Source: Loxodes magnus
Taxonomy: Eukaryota > Ciliophora > Karyorelictea > Loxodida > Loxodidae
Reading direction: 5' to 3'
Assembly: GCA_946699065.1 (NCBI GenBank)
Contig: CAMPDV010000846.1
Coordinates: forward strand, 1 to 64,000
Length of the DNA: 64,000 nucleotides
Program-made: the position numbers and the translations under genes
Notes under the pieces: model-generated
The model's database searches: none
The model's input: the letters and a program-made list of their open reading frames with translations, nothing else
What the model was told of the DNA's origin: nothing
Part shown: positions 37,666 to 49,046 of the stretch, piece after piece
Position numbering within the stretch: the first letter of the stretch is position 1
Layout of the letters: every line of letters begins with the position of its first letter

Positions 37666-37828
37666 AGTTCTATTAGTGAAGTTAGCACTTCAATATCTCC
37701 GTCGAGTTAAGAATGATTTTCTAGTGGTAGAACATTCTCTAATTTATTGCTTCAAAATAATGAAGAAGAAAAAGAGTAAGAAGCTTCGGAAAGGCTGGCG
37801 CTCTACATACTGAGCTGGCTTATTTAAT
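36899..37828 (+). CDS. Myb/SANT-like gene fused into the tRNA-Lys remnant, copy 2
   Basis: Starts MWKKDTDQFQQRISIR; GKQGQACQLWMSYKEKDPSK is the most Myb-like version of the repeat among the copies. A missing base near 37055 then shifts the frame. Further on EIEMEQQEAQDW-type Gln-rich sequence is shared. At the block A/B join the frame runs without interruption through SSISEVSTSISPSSQEWFSS and NNEEEKEQEASERLALY, the last residues being encoded by the truncated tRNA-Lys-like gene. The first in-frame TGA after that is inside the tRNA-Ala-like gene (near 37923). The fusion is seen directly; whether it is expressed is unknown. Confidence 0.35.
37790..37825 (-). pseudogene. Truncated tRNA-Lys-like 5' half, copy 2
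   Basis: Only the D arm and half of the anticodon arm remain; the break falls in the anticodon loop. It also differs at two bases in the D loop (ctacatactgag for ctaccgactgag). Confidence 0.75.
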
Positions 37829-37880
37829 ATATCTTATATTTATTAAATATTATCATTATAACAAATTAAAATAATACAAA

Positions 37881-37953
37881 TGGAGAACACGGGTATCGAT
37901 CCCGTTGCCTCTCGCATGCAAAGTGAGCGGTCTTGCATTTGAGCTAGTTCCCC
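37881..37953 (-). tRNA. tRNA-Ala(TGC)-like gene, copy 2
   Basis: As copy 1, with one change in the anticodon stem (CTCAC facing GCGAG) that breaks a pair. Probably inactive. Confidence 0.6.
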
Positions 37954-38278
37954 TTGATAAATATAGATTTGGTTTTCTTAAATACATAAAAGAGGGATTA
38001 TAATTAGTATTATAGATTAATAAAGGATTATAATTTATTTATTTAGCTATATTTTAATTATTTATTATGAGTTTTAAAATAGTTTCATTATTTGCTTAAT
38101 AGCTATATTGCTATGTAATTGTAAAATCTATATTATGATTGTGGTGCTCTAAGATAATATAATGGTTTCATTATTTTTATTATTATACTTTTTATTATTT
38201 GAATGAACTGCAATGTTTATAATTAAATATTTAGCTTTTAATTAAGCTTTTATTTTATTTTTATTCAAATTCATTTAA

Positions 38279-38911
38279 TCAATCTTTTCAATTTTTATAA
38301 GCATCAGCAATCATTTTTCCTTCATTATGTATTATTGAGTCATAAGTTCCAAAATATTTTTATAATTAAGTTTTATATAAATTAATTCATTTGAGCATCT
38401 GCTTATAAATCATATTTTATAATTAACAAATTTAGAATCACTATTTAATCTCAAAAATACTACAAAATATCTTCAAATTTTCTATGCACCTACCTCCATT
38501 CAAGTATAACTGCAACCAAATTATCACAGATATTCATTTTAATACAATTCTTTTCCATTTCGCATTATAAACTTTAACTTATTACTACAGTCTCTTATAA
38601 GTTGAGAACAACCTAACAACTTTACTTTTTAACCAAAATTCAGATTTATACTAAGTAAACTGTCAGTTCTGTTTAATTACATTTTTCACTATTTTAAATT
38701 AAAAGACTTAATTGCTAGAAAGTAACTGGATTGCTTTTTTCTTAATATATATCTAATATGCTGATAAACCTTTTATATTTAAAATGTTTTAGTGTTTGCT
38801 ATTTAGCAAAATTATTAGAATCTGATCTTGTTTAGGAATCTAGAATTGCCTGAAGGAACATTTTTACTCTCTACTAGAATTCCTTAGAAAATAAATCAAT
38901 TAAGAAGGCAT
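38279..38911 (-). CDS. Possible small gene of unknown function, block B copy 2
   Basis: Same 633-base span as the other two copies, from ATG 38911 to TGA 38279. Nearly identical over the 3' two thirds. Coding status uncertain for the reason given for copy 1. Confidence 0.25.
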
Positions 38912-39290
38912 TAGTTCTTGAATGTAAAATCTTAGTACTAGTTTACTCTACACTAATTATATCCCCTTTTCCTATATTAAAATTGATAAAAATTAGAATA
39001 AACACTATATTCTACTATTCTGATCCTTGTCTTTCTAAAATAAAAGCTAAATAATGTTTCTAATAGTTGTTATGTTTCTGTATAGCTTACTTAGATAATG
39101 AATATGCAAATATAAAAAAGAAAAGGTAAATTTAAAAGTTTGATTATAAATAAATATGGAAATGATAATAATAAGAAATAAAGATTTATAAGAATAATAT
39201 TTTAAACCATGTAATAATGCTATCCTATTATTTTATTTAGTTATATCATTTAATTATTAAATATTAAGTCTATCAATTCTTTTTAAGTCT

Positions 39291-41552
39291 TCAACTAAAG
39301 TCTTCCTATTCTAAATCTATTTCTTCTATTTCGTTTAACTTCTTAGAAAAGCTATAGTAAATTATTATTTTTTTTTATTTTTGGCTTAGCTTAACGATAT
39401 ATTCTTCTTTTAATTTAGAACAATCAGATAAATTTAATTTTTTTAAATTATTCCAAATTGAATATTTAAATCCTTATTCATCTTATATAGGAAACGCTTC
39501 TTAGTTTATTTCGCCATTATAACTTAAGTTTAAGTAATCAAGCTAGTTGCAGTTTTTTATTATTTAAATAACATCTTCGTTACTTAAATTGCAAGAACTA
39601 AATTCTAATTTTTTTATAGTAGGTATTTTTACTATTTCATTAATTCAATTTTTCTGGTTTATTTCACAAAATTAAAGTTTAATACTCTGTATTTATTAGC
39701 AATAAGTATTTAATATCTTGAAAGTATCTTTTTATAATCCTTGCATTTAACTAAAGTAAATTTCTTTTAATTTCTAGCAATTTTGTAATATAAAATTAAT
39801 ATTTTATGGTTTAAGTTAATCAAGTTTCTCTAATTATAAATATTAAATGTTCTTATTATAAATTCCTATTTAATGAAATGTCTAATCTTAAATATTATCT
39901 TAATTGTTAAGTTCCAATTACTTTAAATTAGGAGATTTTATAAATATCAATTATAAAATGTCATCTATTAAATTATTACAACTTTAAATGCTAACGTCCA
40001 CAAGTTAAAGTAACTTTTTATTTTAAGAGCTTTAATCTTATTCTACTGCTTAAATTCCCTAAGCTAAACTGGAATACTTTAAATGTTAATCATCTATAAC
40101 AGTGATATTAATCAAGGATAATGATGCTAAGAAGGGAGAGTTATATAGTACTAACTTGATAAATTGATTACTTATTTATACAGGTCCATGTAAGTATAAT
40201 TACTATAACTTAAATTATTCTTAAATCTAGAAGTTAATATTACTCATTAGCTGCTATTCTTTTTCTTATATTTATACATTTTCTTATTCATCCTCTTCAA
40301 TTTCTCAATTGTATAAGCTGAGATCTTTCAAATTTTTAGATCTACAAACTAAAAGAATAAATCAATAAGAATTATAAAATTTTAGATTACTAATACTAAT
40401 AGTTTATAAACTGTTTTGCCAATAAAAGAATTCTTAAGTTTCTTACACTGAAGTATCTTTACATTCTATATCTAAATTTTATAGTTAAGAACCCCCAAAT
40501 TTATTTAATCATTTTTTTAATGTTTCAAGTTTTATAAGTGAAATAGTAATTAAATTAGGACAAAATTCTATTATACTTTATATATCAAAGGTATAGTTAA
40601 TGCTAATATCTTGTAGATTTTATCCCTTTAATTATAGAAAACTCTTTATCTTTTCATATTCTAATTTATAACTTTATAAATTTAGGCTTTTCAAATTCAA
40701 GTTTTAGCAATAATCTAGCAAGAATTATCCTGTTAATTACTATGTGTTATATAAGTAAATTAATTCTAGCTTATGTAATTATTGTAAAAACCATAAAGAT
40801 TAATCATTTAAATCTCCGTCGATTCTTAGGTATCTTAGCTAGCTAAAATGAGAAAGAATAAAGCATAAGCTATTATTTAAGTTTATCTCTCTTAAATACA
40901 AATCTTTAATTTATAGTTATTAATTGTTTCTTAAGCATTTCAGTCTTTATTAGATACTAACTACCAATATATCAGAAATCTAATTTTTCAATCTTTCAGG
41001 AAATTTATAAGTCCTTATTGTTAAAGTCTCTACATCAGATTTAGATATTTACTTTAAAGTTCATTTAACTTAGCCTTTGGTAATTTACTTATCTTCTTAA
41101 TTACTACCAATATCTAGAGACCTATAAAAGTACCTATATTAGTTGAAATATCTATTGACTTATTGCAGAATAGCAATGTCTTTATTTTCTAAGAACTTAA
41201 TAATGTAATTTATAATATTTTGATTCTTCCAAACTTTTTATATTTAGCTCTCTTTCACTTATTACTTTTATACTTAAAGCTCTATTTTATTTATCCCAAT
41301 TGTATCTTCTTAGTTTCCCAGTGTATTTAGTTACTGATTGAAATCTTAGTTTATATCATGCTTCAATTCTGTTCTTTGATTTTCTGCTTTAAAACTATTT
41401 TGAAGCTTTGCTTCTTCGTTTCGTTCTAATTCTTTATCCTTTTAAGGTTGAGATAAAGATGTAGCCTAGCTTTACTGATGTTCAGTTAGCTATATCTAGG
41501 ATTATTCCTTCTAGCTAGTTTGTTCTTTGTTATTAACACAAAAAGCTTCCAT
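39291..41552 (-). CDS. F-box-like leucine-rich-repeat protein, copy 2 without MGSCC
   Basis: 754 codons from ATG 41552 to TGA 39291-39293. The LRR series is kept. The start reads MEAFCVNNKEQTSQ instead of MGSCCVNNKN, so both predicted lipid sites are lost and the protein should be soluble or differently located. Near 39810 it has nine extra bases (an in-frame three-codon insertion with local substitutions). A frame-preserving indel among many substitutions suggests selection on the protein. TGA at the VKWT position is conserved. Confidence 0.65.
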
Positions 41553-41922
41553 TTTATATAGTAAAAGGTAGTGTGGTTGAAATAAGGTATTTACATTGTA
41601 ATTAGATAATTCTAAAGAGAATTGTAGAGTAAATTCTAAAGTAAAGTATAGTTATAAAGACACTAATACTTTATATTTAACTATTACTAAATCAGTTACT
41701 TCTATTCTTCTTAATTAACTACTATATACATCTCTACTTTATACTCTTACCTATATCTACTTACTATCTATTTCTCTACTTTAGATACTATTAAGTTACC
41801 CACCTACCTTTATTCTATTCCTATCTACCCTTTACTTCAAAATCCCTTACTAACTTATTCCCATCTAATTACTACCTTTTACTGTCTCTTCGCTATCCTT
41901 CCTTAAGAGACCAATCTATCAT

Positions 41923-42688
41923 ATGAAATGTTGCCTTAGAATAGAGTTACATGATAACAGCTTTTAGACTAAGAAATATAGTTAAGATTAGCAATAAAAA
42001 TTAGCTTTATTTAGACCTTTTAGAAGAATAGACTGGATGTGATAAGTGCTTCCTTTAAAGGCTCTAAGAGAATTATGACAAACTCAATCTCTGAAGACAG
42101 GAAGAAAGTTAAGCTTTTACTTTATCAGCTTAAAGTTTGCTATTTAGTCTTAAATAATCAATTCTAGTGCTGAAACTAAACCAATTTAAAATTTAATTGA
42201 TGATGCTAAGACTTTCGATTATATAAAAAGAGTGAATTAGAACATCAAAAGCAGAGAAGAAGTTCAAGTAAATATAAAAAGTCAACTAAAAATAAGCTGA
42301 AAGCAAATCTATAAAGTTAAACTCCCTCCTTATCCATAATAATGCTATATAATCATCATATATCAAGCTCAAATTCAATGATATTGTGCCTATGTAAATT
42401 AGAACTCTTTAAATAGAAACTAAACAAGAGACTAGAAAGAATGTTTAATCTTAGTAAAAACCTAATAATAAAGACATAAAATGGTAAATTTATTATTTGC
42501 TATATATAGATAAATAAAACTTGCTGATGAAATATTAGAGATATAACTTCGAAAAAAATGATCGCGATACAGAATGTAAAGTATTATGTTAGCTATGTCT
42601 AAAACGAAGAAATTGAAGAGATATAGTAGTTTAATTAAGTGGCTATACCTAAGTTGGCTTACCACTTTATTTATTATTATTTAATTGA
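41923..42688 (+). pseudogene. MKCCLRIE ORF, block B copy 2, frameshifted
   Basis: Counterpart of 24912-25676 but 766 bases long. One extra base near 42290 (caactaaaaataagc for caaataaaataagc) breaks the frame. The 5' part is nearly identical to the other copies. Confidence 0.35.
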
Positions 42689-42719
42689 AAAAAACAACAA
42701 TTTAGTCTACACACTCGTT

Positions 42720-43722
42720 GGCTTCATCAGTTGAGGCAACTCGACATTGTCCAACCAAAGCGCTTGTATCGGTTCTCTTCTATTTATTCTCTTCTCATTA
42801 TGTACCACACGAATTATTGATTCTCAAGTAATCTTGTCCATTTTTAGCACCATAACTAACAAGATTTACACCATGGTTAAGATGAGCATTATCCATTATA
42901 AAAGTCTTGAGAATAGAATGACCTAATTGAAATATAAACTGCAACTGAGGCAATATGTCCATTTACTGCGTTTTTCAAAGCAGCTTCATTAGAGATAACT
43001 TCTACAAAGTTTGCTATTCAGATAATAATCTCGGATGAATAATATTCGCAGCTTCCCTCTAAACCATTGTATGGATAATCTGGTTCAGTCTCTTCACTAT
43101 TCTATTGCCAGTATTGGAAGGCAGAGTCCATCCATCCACCATTGCATCCTTGGTTGCAAAGTGAATTAGAGCAGTCAACTAATTCTTATTCAGAGAAGGA
43201 TATCAATTGTCCAGTCTTTTGGAAGTAAGCTCCTTCCCAACTCCTACAGCACTGAAAGCACAGCAGCTTATGAATTGGTTTTAATCTTTGACAGATGTTA
43301 AAGCTCCCTTCAATTCCCAATCAAGAGAATCATCAGCATTTTATTCATATTCATATATTTAGTTCTATACCCTGTTAAGTATCCTTGTATCCTAAGCAAG
43401 TCTTTCAGAATTCTTCGTTAGTCAAATCAGTGAAGTGGTTAACAGCGAATCTTGTGATCATGTTTCTCTAGTTCTAGATTTTAATCCAGTAATAGTTGTC
43501 ATGGAAAATATTGTAGCTTTGCTATATCTCTTAGAAAGAACTATAAGTCTTGTTGGATTTCTTATCGAAGGCTTGGAATTCAATCTATGATTCTTCAGCA
43601 CTTTCTTGAAACTAAAATTTTCCCATCAAAGCTCTTCCGTTGCTTTTTGCTGGAAACATCACTAAAGCGACTAAACTGTTTAGGACAGGCAATAATTTAC
43701 TAATTAGCTTGGTAGAAGGCAT
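42720..43722 (-). pseudogene. Papain-family cysteine peptidase pseudogene, block B copy 2
   Basis: Starts at ATG 43722. The propeptide is in better shape than in copy 1 (DKKSNKTYSSFQEIQQSYNI reads through where copy 1 lost a base), but later frame breaks remain near the LGYKDT region and the active-site Cys. CNQGCNGGWMDSAFQYW is kept in pieces. Same head-to-head layout with the MEQEM gene at 44158. Confidence 0.8.
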
Positions 43723-44157
43723 TTAATTTATTAAATTAGGTATTATTTAATTGGCTAACTAGTAAAATAAAGTTAAGTTTAATAATCTAAGCATTAAATA
43801 CACTTATTTATGTCTAATACTTTACTAGTTTAAGGTTTTAATCCTTTTAGCTTGCTTATTACTTCATTCATTTTTCATTCTTTGTTGATTACAGGGTAAA
43901 GGGTATAATCTTTTTAGTTAAAGGAAAAATTATATAGCTTTGGTATGGAAAAGAGTGTTAGATTATTCTAGAATTGATAGTGTAAATAGCAATTAAGAGG
44001 TTAGGCTAAGATATTTTTCCAGTTCAGGTAATGTGTAAGAAAGAATTTAAATGGGAAAATCCTTCTAATAGTCTGTTGTTGGTATACATCAGCATGACAA
44101 TAAAGCTACAGTTATGAGATATAAGTGAATGCCTTACTCTTTTAATTTAAGCTTTTG

Positions 44158-45660
44158 ATGGAGCAAGAAATGCGTGAATATCAAAAAGCTAAATAAAAAC
44201 TTATCAATAAACGCAGTCTAATTGATATAGCTACATCAGCTACTTAATTTCTTAGATTTAGCTAGAAATATTCAAGTTTCTGAACTAAGTTCAAAAGTAA
44301 AGCATCAACAAATTCCTAAAAATGAACAGAAAGTGCTCAAATATTAGAGTATTAAAGAAGAAATTTCTAAGGTATAAAAGCTTAATAATTATAAGTTATG
44401 CTGAAAGGGAAAAAAGTCTGAAAACTGGTAGTTCAAGCAAGGAGTTATTTAGTTCATGGATGAAAAATAAAGCAGATCTGTTGAAAGTTAGTAATACTGA
44501 AGGTATTTTAGAAATTTTTGATATTTTACCAAATTAAGACTTGAGATTAAGAAGCTTAGTTGTAGAATGAAAAAAGATACATTTAGTATAAGTAAATGAA
44601 TAAAATCAACCAAATGAAGAAGAGTAGAAAATGCAATAATTATACAAAAACTTATTTCAATATCAAGTAAAAATTAATGCTTCAAGAAGTGAAGGAGATA
44701 GAAGACTATAATAAATATTGACTTAGGCATTTCTAAAATGAGCTATCATTAGGTAAAATACTAAGCTTGTTTAAATTTTCCCTAATTTAAAATAAAGCAA
44801 GCAAATAACCATTTTTATTAATATATTTATTAGATAAAAAGGCTATTTAGTTAATTATTGCTAATTTGGGTTTGAATTATATAGAAAGACTGTCAATCAA
44901 AATTACCAGAGAGAAGTAAGTTTTATTAATGCAGACTATTGGTATTGTATTCTACCGAAAGTATCGTGTGCTAGCTAACTTGATAGTTATAGTAATGAAG
45001 AAGAATAATTAATAAATAATAGGTAATTTTAGTAGAAGTAAGTGTAGAATCTATTTCATATTTTTAATTTCTTAATCTTAAAATATAAAAGGCATTATAC
45101 ATTCTGGAAAGCAACCTTGCAAGGTAATGTCGAAACTTCACCTACTAGTTTACTGTTCTTAGCATAAAAAATATCGCTCTTCTTCTTTTATTTGTAGCTT
45201 TGTATCTCTTTAGTTTGCAAATTCTTATTATCGAGCTAGAAAAAAATCTTACTTGCTTTACTCTTGCTACCTCAGCGCTTATATTATGACTCAAAATTTT
45301 TTTGGAAATTGAAATCTTCCTAATCAAGCATAAATTTTACTTAAGGAAAGGAAGTTAAAAAATTTCGAATAATCTATTCTATCTGCCAGTAATTTATCTG
45401 AAGTTCCCGAATGTAGGAATCTTTCCAAATATTCTTGGAAAGGGTTAGTTTCTTTCTACTATAGGAAGAGAAGGAAAAGATTGATCTTGCTTCGTATTTA
45501 CGCTACTATTATCTACCACTTGAGGAAAATTGAATCATGCTAGTCTTTATCCTTAATGCTATTATCATTACCTTCCATGCTTCTAGCCAAATTTTTTTTC
45601 AAGGAAGGAATTCTCTGGATTTTACCTCTTTAATAATTTAAGATTCACATTAAGGATAAA
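44158..45660 (+). CDS. MEQEM-type gene, copy 2, with a different 3' end
   Basis: Starts ATG 44158. NSQKWTES has Trp as TGA (44323-44325). The following KTGSSSKELFSSWMKNKADL, ILEIFDILPNQDLRL and VNEQNQPNEEEQKMQQ are in another frame, so a frameshift or small intron lies near 44350-44400. Past the block B limit (44697) the second frame continues to about 45660 with only three TGA (YWYCILPKVSCAS; RHYTFWKATLQGN; SLFFYLQLCISLV), partly hydrophobic. This 3' end is unrelated to that of copy 1, so one of the two is a chimera made by the duplication. Function unknown. Confidence 0.35.
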
Positions 45661-45809
45661 CTTCTTACTATCACCTGAATTAATTAAATTTTCATCATAA
45701 AAAGGCGAAATATTTTCCTACGGCTAAATTAATTTGCTTTCAGCGATTCAGACTCTTGGAATTTTTGGTTTATTATTATTATATTTTTTAAAACCGCCAT
45801 AGTTGTTCG
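45661..45809. other. Spacer, no gene recognised
   Basis: Less A+T-rich than the rest; leads into the 155-bp duplication. Confidence 0.3.
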
Positions 45810-46090
45810 AAGGTGAACAACAAGGTCATCTTCATCAGAGGTTGGGGAAGTTAAGTACCCATAATCGACTTTATGTCTTCCTCTGTTTTGGTTTGGACTC
45901 GAGACATAAGATTCTTAGACCTTCGACACTGGCTTGGCTTAGTTTATTTTTAATTCTGGAACGAAAAAGAAATAATATTGCGAGCTTCATCAGAGGTGAG
46001 GAATTTAAGTACCCATAATTGACACATGTCGTCCTCTGCTTTGGCGATGCAATGAGACACAATCCTGCCATGTCCTTGGACCTCCAGCAA
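45810..46090 (+). repeat. Two imperfect direct repeats about 155 bp apart
   Basis: The segment cttcatcagaggt...ttaagtacccataat...cctctg...ttgg occurs at 45830-45891 and 45985-46044, and weaker similarity continues on the right (gagaca-aa...ccttcga / gagacacaa...ccttgga). It suggests a tandem duplication of a unit near 155 bp with higher G+C than its surroundings. It is not found elsewhere in the window. Confidence 0.65.
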
Positions 46091-46120
46091 GTATTAAAGA
46101 TTACGAGTATTCTAAAATTA

Positions 46121-46236
46121 TATCAGTATTGAACATTTTTATCAGTACTGAATAATTATACCAGTATTGAACAAGGTTTATCAGTATCTGATAATTTTAT
46201 CAGTAAGAAACATTCTTGTCAGTGTGAAACATTTTT
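46121..46236 (+). repeat. Degenerate tandem repeat, 19-20 bp period, six units
   Basis: Units start at 46121, 46140, 46159, 46179, 46198 and 46217. Consensus is about TATCAGTAyTGAAcAwTTT, with one unit starting TACCAG and one TGTCAG. Confidence 0.8.
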
Positions 46237-46240
46237 TTAA

Positions 46241-46274
46241 AGAGCTGCGCACCAACGAGAGTGCTACGCGCTCT
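46241..46274. other. G+C-rich hairpin downstream of the coiled-coil ORF
   Basis: Stems agagc/gctct and gcac/gtgc enclose a loop of about eight bases (caacgaga). It lies just past the proposed stop of the minus-strand ORF at 46279, so on that strand it would be in the 3' untranslated region. Confidence 0.5.
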
Positions 46275-46278
46275 ATAA

Positions 46279-47253
46279 TCAAATTTATTTATTTATTTAT
46301 TACTAATTATTCTATTAAGTTTCCTTAGTCTCTCGAGTCAATCCACAGCCAGTAAGGATTTTATTAATATCAGCAAAATTATCCGAAGTACCTTGTTACA
46401 ATTCTAGCAGTGAGCTTTTTATAATAATAATAATAATAATATACTTAAAGTTAGTAGAGTTTTGCATTCTCTGGAATTGCAACCAGTTCCTGCGGACAGT
46501 TTTTTTAACGTGGGTGTGATCCACGACCTTTTTATTAAGTGGAAGGTTACCACTGTAACCGTTCAAGTGGTCTTGCAAAAAGCTTTTATTTGTAGATCCC
46601 TGTTGGAGTTATTCATAGTTTATTGAGTTGTCTCCATGTTCTTTTCTGCTCTTATTTGTTTATTTTCTTTCATTATCAACAGTTTTTTAAAATATGTTGA
46701 TTTGATTTGCAACATCAACAAAGTTTGTATTATTGTCTTTATTTCGTCTTTTTTATGATAATTTATTTTCTATATTTTCTAGTCTTTTAATGAAACTTGT
46801 AGCAATCATTTCTTTTTCTGGATTCAATTCTGTTTTTAATTCTATTGGTATTTTTTCTATTTCCATTTTTGTGTCGTATTTAAAATTTTATTATGATTAA
46901 GTTCAGAGTTATTCTTCCGTTATTAATTTGCTACAAATAAGTTATCTTCTAAGTATTAGTAATTCGTTGTTCTAATCTTCTATGTTACTCATTAGTTCCC
47001 GTATTTTTTCGCCTAAGTTGTAAGTTGTTTCTTCATAATTTGAGATTACTTTTTACATTTGGTCTAATTAAATTTAAAGTTTTTGATTAGTTTCGTTTTT
47101 AGGTTAACTTATCTCTATTTATCCTACCATAACTTTACCTTCTGAAGAAGAGCTTGACTCCTCCTATTGTTATTATTTTTTCTAAATTTCTTTTGCCGCT
47201 TTTCTCTTTAGGTTTCTAAGTTAATTTTTTGAGAGTCGAAGAGATTAATCCAT
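46279..47253 (-). CDS. Coiled-coil protein with a poly-Ile run, single copy
   Basis: 325 codons from ATG 47253 (MDQSLRLSKNQLRNLKRKAA) to TGA 46279-46281, in one frame with Gln written mostly as TAA or TAG and one TGA (EQLWTQS). It has an acidic Ser patch (EESSSSSEG), then coiled-coil-like heptads (LQIQLDQMQKVISNYEETTY, IRELMSNIEDQNNELLILRR) and a C-terminal basic region (HTHVKKTVRRNWLQF). A run of about seven ATT codons near 46420-46441 gives poly-Ile. Its ATG lies only 12 bp from the start of block C copy 2. The shape recalls ORF1 proteins of non-LTR retrotransposons, but no reverse transcriptase is nearby, so that is only a possibility. Confidence 0.5.
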
Positions 47254-47347
47254 TTTTTTCTAATTTGCTGACTTTACAATAGATAGGCTACAAGAAACAG
47301 TGAATCATCCCTAAAAATTTGTTTATAATATCCAATATATCTTTCTG

Positions 47348-48950
47348 CTTATGAAGCATGAGTAGATTAAGAAAATGATTCCAAAAAAACTTAATGAAGT
47401 ACATGAAAAAGAAAAGATTCAGAAGCTAAGGCCAACACAAATGGAGGTAATAAAAGCAGAATTATCGAAAAAAAAGCATCTCCTTGTGTAAACGCCAACT
47501 GCATCCAAAAAAAAACTGACCACAGAAATTAAATTACTTACATCTCTGATTTAAGGAAAAGGAAAGAAGCTTTGTATTGTCCCATTAGAGGCATTTGCAT
47601 CTAAAAAATACAAGGAATTTAAGATAAAATTTGAATATTTTGCCAAATTTGCTCTTTTTATTGATTGCATTGAGATATCTGAGCCCTATCTTGCAAAATA
47701 TAACTTGATCATAACCACAAGCGAAAAGCTAGACTCATTGCTTAGGCATCATGCGCCCTGGATTCTAAACATTTAAGTAATATTCATTGATGAAATCCAT
47801 CTTCTCAAAAATCCGGGAATTGAGTTGATGAATAGATTTTTCCTACTAAGAAATTATGCTTTTGGAAAGGTTATGATTTGTAGATGTCAAAAATGTTTTA
47901 TATCAAATTTTGACAAGGACTTAAGAGAAATATTATCTTCCAGGCTCGTCTCTGGCTGCTTATACTCATAAAATTCTATTAATTCCTGGCATGTGTATTT
48001 TTTCACTGGCTTTTTTTAAATGAGGGGAAATATTAGTGGAATACTTGCAGGACAGCTTAGCTGAGGCTTGTATTTTGGATATATTAACCAAACCAAATGC
48101 CCTCAAATATAATAAGAGAGAATTTTTAAGATTTCTTTGTATTAGCCGTCTATAGCTTTTTTGTAACAGGTATAATTAAAATCCTGTATAATCTTTGGCT
48201 TTAAACGACTTTTTCCCAAAATAATATAATTGCTTTAAATACAGGAATAATTACAAGAAATTGAGATTCATCTAACCCTTTTTGTAGAGTTCTATCTTTT
48301 TCGGAAAAAAAGACCCGAATAACATCATAGGTCCGTTTGCAAGCTTAGCGGGCTATAAAAATGCTTTGCTGCCTTGTTTGCAACATTTATATGCTATGAA
48401 AATTTAATTAAATCTTGTTAGAGCAAATGTATAATTCCTAATTACATAAATCAATTTCTGAGTAAGGCTCATTACAAATTTATAGATTTAGTAGAATTTG
48501 ATGAAGAAGATAAAAAAAAGTTTAATATTAAGCTGATTGTTAAAAAAGAGCCTGTTGTTACCCTCTTGATATTTTATCCGAGAAAGAATTACAAAAAAAC
48601 AAGAAAGTTAGATTACTTTAAAAAGATGTGAAACTAAGCAGAATTAAAGAAGATGAGAAAGAGAGAAGGTTCGAAGAAGAGTGTAAAGCAAAAGAAAGAT
48701 GAGGATTCAGACTATATATGTCAGAGTAGCTGACCGTATATAGAGAACTTGATGTAATTCCATCTTTGGAAGAGTGATCCGAAAATACCTCAAGTGACAA
48801 AGGCACATGATCTCCTAAATCTGTGTGAAGGTAAATTGGTGTTAAGAGATGTTTCTGGGAACCAAAGATTTTGAAACAAGCAAAAAGCTGATGGCAGAAG
48901 AAGAACTTATTGGTAGCATAAAAGTAAAAAATAATTTTGAAATTCAACAT
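47348..48950 (+). pseudogene. Hel308-like superfamily 2 helicase remnant, copy 2
   Basis: Better preserved than copy 1: RPTQMEVIKAELSKKK, TPTASKKKLTTEIK (motif I Gly-Lys-Thr lost), CIVPLEAFASKKYKEFKIKF, EPYLAKYNLIITTSEKLDSL, RHHAPWILNI, then VIFIDEIHLLKNPGIELMN with motif II DEIH intact. TAA stands at Gln- or Lys-like places (V-TAA-TPTAS; NI-TAA-VIFIDEIH). After about 47930 the frame breaks repeatedly. The charged tail (FDEEDKKKFNIKLIVKKEP and later) is as in copy 1, including TGA in AKER-TGA-GF and EE-TGA. Confidence 0.78.
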
Positions 48951-49046
48951 AATAACTAAATAAAATTAACTATTACCATAAATATAACCAATCTAATCAA
49001 TCTTGATCATAATATAAAATAATTTATTATAAAATAACATTAAAAT

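Larger units (their letters stand above)
37790..44697 (+). repeat. Duplicated block B, copy 2
   Basis: Copy of 20790-27697. It has more private differences than copies 1 and 3 have, especially in the LRR gene and the peptidase pseudogene. Ends inside the MEQEM gene. Confidence 0.85.

Noticed and set aside
45830..46044. 5S rRNA-like similarity of the 155-bp repeats
   Set aside because: Only a short A/G-rich stretch is reminiscent; the internal promoter layout and stems of 5S rRNA could not be found.
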